From contig NW_023503409.1 in NCBI RefSeq assembly GCF_014529535.1, forward strand, positions 9,424,390-9,488,389: a stretch of DNA of 64,000 nt, given 5' to 3'. The notes below the pieces were generated by a model, which was given only the letters and a program-made list of their open reading frames with translations, was not told the origin of the DNA and searched no databases. Below, piece after piece: positions 56,840-64,000 of this stretch. The position numbers and the translations under genes were made by a program. Numbering within the stretch: position 1 is the stretch's first letter; each line of letters opens with the position of its first letter. This stretch comes from Bradysia coprophila. Taxonomy: Eukaryota; Arthropoda; Insecta; Diptera; Sciaridae.

Positions 56840-57770
56840 GTTTTATGTTGGATTCGACATTGTGCCTGTCTAATGGCACGGATTCGTTGTTGATGTGCTG
56901 AATGCTTAGCATTCGATTCAACCACATATAATTGATGACTTAGTCATCTGGTGGTTGAAAATTCAACAAATGTAGATACATTGCACTTCGTATCTATAGA
57001 AGAATCAACCATAGTCGCATATGGGTGGCTTATGAAGGTTTGAAAAAACTTTCATTTGTTCACGTTTAAACATATGTGCAAACTCTTCTTCAAAACGATG
57101 TATCTCCGGCAATTTTAAAGTTACATAGTCGAGTGATAGCTCGTTTTGCTCGTATTTGAAGCGCGAATAAGATAGAATAGGATTTGTGGTGATACAGGGC
57201 AAAGGAAAGAAACTAAAATTCTCGCCTATATATAGTTGCCGCGTCTCAAAAAAAATTTCTTCTTCTTTTTTTGGAAGTTAGACCACGTCAAGTCCTCCGC
57301 TATCGCTCCGGACATGATCATCGTCATAGTATATCTCCAATTCTAAAATAAAATAACAAATTCCTTTACATTAGAACTTAATAAAAATAACATTCTGTAA
57401 TTCGACAATCTTACATAACATCGGTGGTCAAAACAAAAACTTTTCTCTTATTCCCTTGACTGTAAGTCAGGGTCTTATGCCGGAAAATACCCTAAAATGT
57501 TTGTCCCGAAGGTTGTATGAAATGTGATGAAAAATGGAATTGTTTGTCCAATAGCTTGTAAACACGATAACTTGAGTAATTGTCAACCAATTACCAATTT
57601 TATTCTTTTAATCGACGCAGAATTGAATTCCTGAGGTTAAGTTCGAAGATGGGCTATGTGGGATTAAGGATCTGGAAGTTATTCCAGAAAAACAGTATTT
57701 TCCACTGTTGGAAATTCAATCAATCGAAAAAGATTACTTTGATGGAAATTGATTTTGTCGGTTAGTTATA
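56840..57770. other. Intergenic, no gene seen
   Basis: Open frames at 57005-57202 (-) and 57580-57765 (+) have no recognisable domain or splice context. Confidence 0.4.
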
Positions 57771-57775
57771 TCCAT

Positions 57776-57964
57776 CTATCACGGTGATAGTCAGCTATCA
57801 CGGTGATAGTCAGCTATCACGGTGATAGTCAGCTATCACGGTGATAGTCAGCTATCACGGTGATAGTCAGCTATCACGGTGATAGTCAGCTATCACGGTG
57901 ATAGTCAGCTATCACGGTGATAGTCAGCTATCACGGTGATAGTCAGCTATCACGGTGATAGTCA
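57776..57964. repeat. 19-bp tandem array of hairpin units, 10 copies
   Basis: Ten head-to-tail copies of CTATCACGGTGATAGTCAG. The first nine are identical and the last diverges at its final base. Within each unit CTATCAC and GTGATAG are inverted repeats separated by one base, so every unit can form a stem. The array is not a CRISPR, because there are no spacers of variable sequence. Confidence 0.95.
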
Positions 57965-58024
57965 AATCGCAAAAAAAAATTAAATCGCCAAAGTGTGAAC
58001 AAACACCAAGTAAAGTCGCCAAAG

Positions 58025-58310
58025 TATGAAGTATGAAGTTGTAGAGTTTTAGATTCTAGTCGATACGTGTTTCATGGTTTTACTAAAAAGTCTCTTATTT
58101 GGGAGCTACGAGCGTTCCGTCAAATTTTCGATTTTCGTCAAATTTTTGATTTTCATCAAATTTTCGAATTCCGTCAAATTTTCGAATTCCGTCAAATTTT
58201 AGATTTTCGTCAAATTTTTGATTTTCGTAAAATTTTCCATTTTTGTCAAATGAAAGCTGGAAGGTTGATATGAAAGAGAAAGTTATATAGTTATGTAAGA
58301 AGAATTTTTT
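58025..58310. repeat. Composite repeat: family A block, minisatellite, conserved tail
   Basis: A block like family A (TCATGGTTTTACTAAAAAGT, GGGAGCTACGAGCG) is followed by the TTTTCGATTTTCGTCAAA minisatellite, then AAATGAAAGCTGGAAGGTTG and AGTTATATAGTTATGTAAG. The same three-part order occurs at 28430-28720. Confidence 0.75.
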
Positions 58311-58740
58311 CGTTCGCCTTCAACGCTGCCTAACAAAACAACATTAAAACATTGGACATAAATTATAAAAATCGGTTTTTATTTGATATACTACAATGAT
58401 GTTGGCTTGTATACCGATCGACACTGCACAGTAACAAGAAAACAAAATCAACAATAGAATAATTCAAATAAATTACGTTCGATGGTGAGTCCAATAAAAA
58501 CGAAGGATGGGAGAAACTGTCGTTAATTTAATTGCTTAAAAACTATAAGGATCCGCTTTCAAGTCCATCCATTATTCAACATAAATCATTGTGACTGTCG
58601 GTCGATCACATTTCGTTATCTGATTACAATTTTTTCCCTCTCACTAAATACGTTCAGCAACTTGCTTATGAAGAGTCACATTCGTGTGCAGCAATAATAT
58701 AGAGTTTTGTTCACCTAAATCAATTCTTTCCCTCATCTCA

Positions 58741-61392
58741 TCAGTTAAAATTTGGCTTGGTTTTGTAGTGAAACGTTAGGTCTCCGGTTTGTTTCCATAT
58801 GAAATGTCGAACCGTTCGTAAATCCATATTGGGATCGAGTGTCTGATTGATAGCATGAGCACGTTAATCGAAATGAGAAACAAACAATGAATTTACGACG
58901 ATCTTACCACATCATTGCACAACAGTTCAATTCGATCTTCCGGTGGGATTTGTGATCCTCCATCCGAATTTCCATCGCTTTGACTGTTTTGCGAATTGTT
59001 CGTGACTATTCCAGAACTGGGCGTTGTTTCGGCACCGAGTACCTTGTCCAACACATGTTCGCAAACTTTTCGGCATTGAATGAATTCGTTGGCAACGAGT
59101 CGATCCTATAATGGACGGATTGGCCATTCACTTCTATTGAACATATTTGGAATGCTTTTGCAAGTGAGCTTACCTTCTTCATACGGTCTTTCTGTCCGTT
59201 CACCATTTGAGGATGAGGCAGGAGATAGAACGGGATTTTTATGAATTTCGGCATCGTTTTCTCAATAACCACATCCGTAACCCAATTCGGTACGTTCTCA
59301 TTCAAGAATGTTGTTTCATTCTCGCCAGCCGTATCACGAACTAATCGTACAAGGGTGCGACCCCCAACCTCACTGTATGGCAAAATCAAATCAATTTTGA
59401 GCATGAACCACTCGAGCTAAACATTTTTCAATGAAATTACCTCACAACCACCGGCGTATGCTTGGGAATTTCAAAGTATCCGTTTCCTCTCATATCATTC
59501 AAATCGTTCGACTGCGGATTGTGGCTCGGCGTCCAATGTTCCAACAGAGCTTGTAGGAGGAGAGTGCCAAAATTCAACTGGAAAGGACAAAATGAAAAGA
59601 AAAAAATTCTTCTCAGCGTCGGTCAGGCTAAAATCTTCCGGAAAAACAAACCTTTAAATCAGATGATCCAGCCTCCACGTAGTCAGGCAAACCACCTTCG
59701 GCAGAAACCCATGCCGCAAAACAGTCAACCTCATCCAGGACAATGGTTGGCATACCGATTTTCAGGTCAACGGTGAACCAATTCGGAATGTACACTCGCT
59801 GATTCCGCTTCTTCACTTCTTCGTCGAAATCCACAGTACCCAAATCTTCCACTTTAATCACCTTCAAAACGTCATACAGGGCGACATTGTTGTCCGAATC
59901 CTTTGTGAGAATGTGTCGTTTGTCGTTCAGCACCGAGAACTTCTTTATTGCCGTACCACCTAATGGAAATCGTGGAAAATGGACAATTTAATGACTCGTT
60001 GGTGTCTTTCTTTCGAGAGGAACTGGTCCGGTCATACCTTTGATATTTACAATTTCCGTGGTATTGATTGCAGGTCCGTCGGAATGATTTTCGCAAACTC
60101 TATCGGTTCGTGGCAATTTCCAACATTTTATGTCTGAATCCCAGGTCGTTGCCCACACACCACTTTGATCTAAATTGTAACACAAACTCAATACTGGCGC
60201 CTTCTCTTCACACACTAGCACACTGTTCGCTTGATTCCGCAATTCCGTCATAACGATTTTCTTATCTCGACTGCCCGATATAACGTGACTGAATGTATCG
60301 GTCATTAGCAGTGCCCACACACCTTCTTTATGCACGGTAATTGTTTGTACACATTGTTGCTGGCCCAAATGCCACACTTTGATTGTACCGTCGGAACTGC
60401 CAGACACAACTTTATTGCCGTCGTTGGATATAACCATTGCACGTATATTCTCCGAATGGCCACGCAGTTTCATTATACGTGTGCATGAACGAGGATCCCA
60501 GACGCGTATGGCATTCTCCGGTGATCCACTACAAATTATTGTGCCGGATGGATTCATCGCCAAGCTGTAGATGGAATCCCTTGAACCCGATAGACTAGAT
60601 GCTATACAGGGGAGGGATGAAGAAAAGGTTAAAATCGTCATGGCATTTCGAGTGCACATATACTCACTGGTGACTGTGTTATTACTGGCTGTTAATGCTG
60701 TTAAGGTCGTTACATCCCATAAGAATATTGATTTGTCTAAACCAGCACTAGCCACCTGTTCTTTATCTTTTGCATAAGCCAGCGCTTGCACGTAGTCTCT
60801 ATGTGTTCGTAGTGTTGACATACAAAACCCTTTGTGGGCATTCCATACTTTGACTGTTGAATCACAACTCGCACTGATAACTGCAATTGGAAATCGGAAA
60901 TTAATAATCGGGCGACATTGTCATTGGCTCGGATTGACTCTTACGATTTCTTCCTCCACAGCAGAGCACAATGTCATTGACCCAATCGTTGTGGTGTTCC
61001 ATGCTGTGCAGATATTCATTTTGATATTGTGATTGAGTATTCCACACCCTAATTATCGCATCTTTGCCAGCCGAATACAGTCGCCCATTGTTTTTGTCCA
61101 ACTGTAGAGCATTAACACCGTTCCTATGTTTCGGCTCTTCCGCATCGCGTATCACAAATGATAACTGTTTGCGATAGAAATCAAATATTTTAGTTTTGCC
61201 GGGCAATTTATTTTTTCAAATCGTAAACATTGCAACTTCATTCACATTTGCATTGGTGCATACAGCCAGAAGGAATTTTTATCAATGTTTTTCTCTCTCA
61301 TCGCTGTAAATACGTCTATTCTTCTGACATTTTATTGGTATACTCACTTGTAACTTTTTGCAGCCGGATTGATTGTTTTTGTGGGCTAGCAT
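58741..61392 (-). CDS. WDR48: WDR48/UAF1-like WD40 protein, activator of USP1-type deubiquitinases
   Basis: Nine exons: 61392-61348, 61164-60945, 60880-60668, 60601-60038, 59959-59652, 59577-59441, 59372-59174, 59105-58908, 58842-58741 (1986 nt, 661 aa, matching the ~670 of the family). WDR48 binds and stimulates USP1, USP12 and USP46 and so affects DNA repair and signalling. Visible: the [20 protein letters not shown] start, a run of WD40 repeats with WD-type ends (IIRVWN, VKVWN, IFLWD, IRVWD, IKVW), [32 protein letters not shown], and a C-terminal DUF3337/SUMO-like region ([12 protein letters not shown] to [20 protein letters not shown]). The 45-nt first exon ends LQ, joining to LSFVIRD; the start resembles insect orthologues. 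The gene looks intact. Confidence 0.94.
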
Positions 61393-62180
61393 GTTTTCCC
61401 GTTATATTGTCGAATCGATCAATGTGTGTTGAATGAACTGATTCACCAAATTCAACTTCGAACGGCGTCAGAATCGACAAATTGGCATTTTTTAATTAAA
61501 AATTGTAAATTTGCGATCAATGAATTTTGACTTTACGCTTTTTTTGATGGTTTGTTGGTAGTGACAGATGGTAGGCAATATTTTCGTTAGATTGGACGTG
61601 ACTGCAGGTGAACATATGAACTGATTGGCCGTGTTGGACGATAGTGTCTGATAATGCGTAGAAATGCCATCGTTACTGTCCAATATTGGACATTTGAATT
61701 AATCTAAAAAATTGAACATTAACTTGAATAATTATTAGATTAAGAAATGAAAAGTAAATTAGGAAATGATAACATCATATCGGAAGATAAAACATTAAAT
61801 TCATGGTCAGCTACGTAAACATTTAGTAAAATGCATTCAAGCATAATGTGCAAGAAATGCGTTCATCAGCTATGAATGTGAACGTAAACAATAATGTAAA
61901 CAATAAACATAAACACTGATGATATGAATTATGTGAAGAAACAACGCACTGTCTAGCACCGAAGCGACAGTGCGTTGGAAGAAACATGATATGAAATTGC
62001 ATAGAGGTAGACTACCTAGAGGAATTATGACCGAAATTCATTGAAAAATTATATCACACACACCACTAACACGAAAACGTTAACTTTGCTTTGATTTTGA
62101 CATTATGAGTCCCTTCACTTTTGACATTAAGAGTCCCGTGTACTGTCTGTACACGGAGCTGTCACACACACATTCAAATA
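61393..62180. other. Upstream region of WDR48, no gene seen
   Basis: Presumed promoter and 5' UTR of WDR48. The open frame at 61492-61683 (-) has no domain character. Confidence 0.4.
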
Positions 62181-64000
62181 TATGATTTTTCATTTTAATT
62201 TGTCAGTTTGTTCTATTGAGAGGGCCCTTGTGAAATTGTATGAAATAAATCGTTATAAATACGATGGAATTTGGGAAATAAAGTTAGTTATTATTAACTC
62301 ACCAAAACGAGCTTGTCCTTATTGTTCTCTGAGCTCAGGAGAACTTCCAACTAAGAGCTTGAAAACCAGTTCTCTGAGCTCAGGAGAACATATCAATCAG
62401 TTCACATGGGAACTGGTTACAACGAAGTCTGAACAGACAAAATCTAAGATCTTGGACTTAAGCGAAGGAAAGGACAAACATTGGTAGTTACAGTTTGGAA
62501 AGTAATTCAGAGCTTGTCTTATTAAATGATCTCTTAGCTCAAGAGATATTGAAAGAAATCATTTCGTGCAATTGCATAACATCGAAGGGTGCATTCCAGG
62601 TTCAGTACACTATTTAGAGTACCACTCATGATTGAATTGCGGTGCTTCACGTTGTAAACATATACTTACTATATATAAGTGTCTAGAGCTACTAGTGTCT
62701 AGAGAGAGTAACCAAAGACGGTAGGTAAAAAGAAGGTTCAGTGTAATGAATGGCTTTGTTCTTGCATTATGTCCACGACAAGGTTCTGAAAGAACTTTTG
62801 TCCTATGTCGTGGTAGCATGAGTCGTACTCTCAATAGGGTACTGAAACTTGACACTGTGTCAGTGCAAACTCTGTAAAAACCAATTTAATAGAAAATAGT
62901 ACTCTATTTGGCAGCTGTCACGTATGATCAATTTTGCTTGAAGTATTTTTTCTTCGTTCTCATAAATATTTGATTTTTGAAATTAGCCTGTCATAAGTCA
63001 GAACAGAACAATACCCTCTAGAGGGTATTTGTCAGAACCAAGAGTCTGAGAGAACAGGTTGAGACTCCACTGAATTGATCATAAAGTTGATGGCAACAGA
63101 ACTTTTTGTTGGTACCTCCATCTACTTCTCAGGTAGCGTTATGTGTCTAAAAATTGATTTATGAAAAAGTTCCACTGAACCGTTAATTTTGGACCTGTCG
63201 TTTCCTTAACCTGTTCCTACAGAGCCTTTTGGTCAGAACAGTATAGACTAGTTACTTGTCATTGAATATTTTTATAGAAACCAAGGTTCTGAAAGAACAT
63301 GTTAAGACACTTACGAAGGCGGTGAAACACAAATCTTGACAATTCAAACATGTATATCGTTTGAAAAGTCAACTTGAAAACAATTTTTTTTTGTTAAGTT
63401 GAAATCGTCATATAAAATTTTCCAAACCTAGTTGGCGCTGCAGGAAAATTTTGATCACACCGCCTTTGTGATCAACTCGAAAGTGTCTTAACCTGTTCTT
63501 TTAGAACCTTGATAGAAACAAGGCAATTTAAAATCAGCTGATCCGATTTCCTTCATTCTCATCATAAGCAGTCAGCAAAATGTGAACGAACATTTTAATG
63601 TCGATGTCATTCATCTTCGATATTGGTGTGTCAGGTGTGTTGCAATCTCTTCTTTGGAACCTTATTTGCATTGTTTACTAACTTCATATTGTACACTCTA
63701 CCACCATAATAATAAACAGTGGCCGGCTTGACCGGCTTTTCATGAAGGAAGTGATGGTATTTTTGTTGCGTCAAATGTTATAACTTGTTGATTAACTGTC
63801 AAAGTCATCTCACCTTTTCGTTTGTTTGTTATGAGGTATGAGGTAATAATGTGTTGAGTGTTGTTATCTTCAGCTTATCATTCACAATAAATAGCAATCA
63901 TGTTTTACTCAGCCTCTGATTAGTAAAAGCTTTCAACTTAGTAGCAATTCACTAAAAGAGTAACGAACAATAATTGACTGCATTACGCGGAAGAAATTAG
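62181..64000. repeat. Repeat-rich end of the window with a recurring GGTTCTGAAAGAAC motif
   Basis: The near-palindrome GTTCTCTGAGCTCAGGAGAAC-type site occurs twice (about 62324 and 62371). AAGGTTCTGAAAGAAC occurs near 62780 and 63284. Related AACAGGTTGAGAC/GTCTTAACCTGTTC motifs occur near 63054, 63206 and 63486. A foldback spans ~63283-63515 with AAGGTTCTGAAAGAACA and TTAAGACAC arms. No gene is supported. Confidence 0.6.

Noticed and set aside
57776-57964. CRISPR array
   Set aside because: The units are contiguous, with no spacers of different sequence, and the genome is eukaryotic.
62182-62487. 101-aa open frame near the window end
   Set aside because: It is built from repeated GAGCTCAGGAGAAC segments (hence the repeated LSSGE) and shows no domain.
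1-64000. Horizontally acquired bacterial or viral genes
   Set aside because: I looked for intronless genes of bacterial character. The only intronless genes are the ionotropic receptor and the retrotransposon ORFs, both normal for insects.

Overview
The window looks like a piece of an insect nuclear genome, most likely a nematoceran fly. The genes are split by GT-AG introns, mostly short, and their products resemble dipteran proteins. The DNA is AT-rich and crowded with foldback and inverted-repeat elements. The organism call is an inference from protein character and repeat style; I could run no search.

Layout. 1-6.4 kb: a VAT-1-like zinc-less quinone/alcohol dehydrogenase family gene (+, 9 coding exons). 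6.4-10.5 kb: A-rich spacer with MITEs and a tRNA-like element. 10.5-11.2 kb: a compact 3-exon death-fold adaptor gene (+; DED-like part plus death domain, FADD-like). 11.2-13.3 kb: long foldback element. 13.3-15.8 kb: METTL3, the catalytic m6A methyltransferase (-, 11 exons). 15.8-20.4 kb: intergenic, dominated by a ~3 kb non-autonomous element (family A) that holds a foldback element (family B), which is itself split by a third foldback (family C, with target-site duplication). 20.4-21.6 kb: small secreted astacin-type metalloprotease (-, 3 exons). 21.6-24.5 kb: tRNA-like SINE candidate and the 5' remnant of an ionotropic receptor duplication. 24.6-26.4 kb: intronless divergent ionotropic receptor (-). 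26.4-29.6 kb: second family A copy, split by a 5'-truncated LINE tail, then a clean family B copy. 29.6-34.3 kb: a nearly intact non-LTR retrotransposon (-) with a DUF4780-like ORF1 and an EN-RT-RNase H ORF2 of 1222 aa. 34.3-40.5 kb: repeats, tandem duplications and hairpins, no convincing gene. 40.5-44.1 kb: POT/SLC15 peptide transporter (-, 4 coding exons) lacking the large extracellular domain. 44.2-49.5 kb: several foldback elements. 49.5-54.4 kb: cytochrome b5-related desaturase-like protein (+, 5 exons). 54.4-58.7 kb: palindromic elements, an 18-bp minisatellite and a 19-bp array of hairpin units. 58.7-61.4 kb: WDR48/UAF1 (-, 9 exons). 61.4-64 kb: repeats with a recurring motif.

The host genes are functionally unrelated (lipid/quinone redox, apoptosis or immune signalling, RNA methylation, proteolysis, chemosensation, peptide uptake, desaturase-like metabolism, deubiquitinase regulation). 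There is no sign of an operon-like system. For every multi-exon model the exon lengths I derived sum to a multiple of three, which supports the splice choices. The most unusual feature of the window is the density and nesting of foldback elements, several of which lie in host introns and could yield hairpin RNA.
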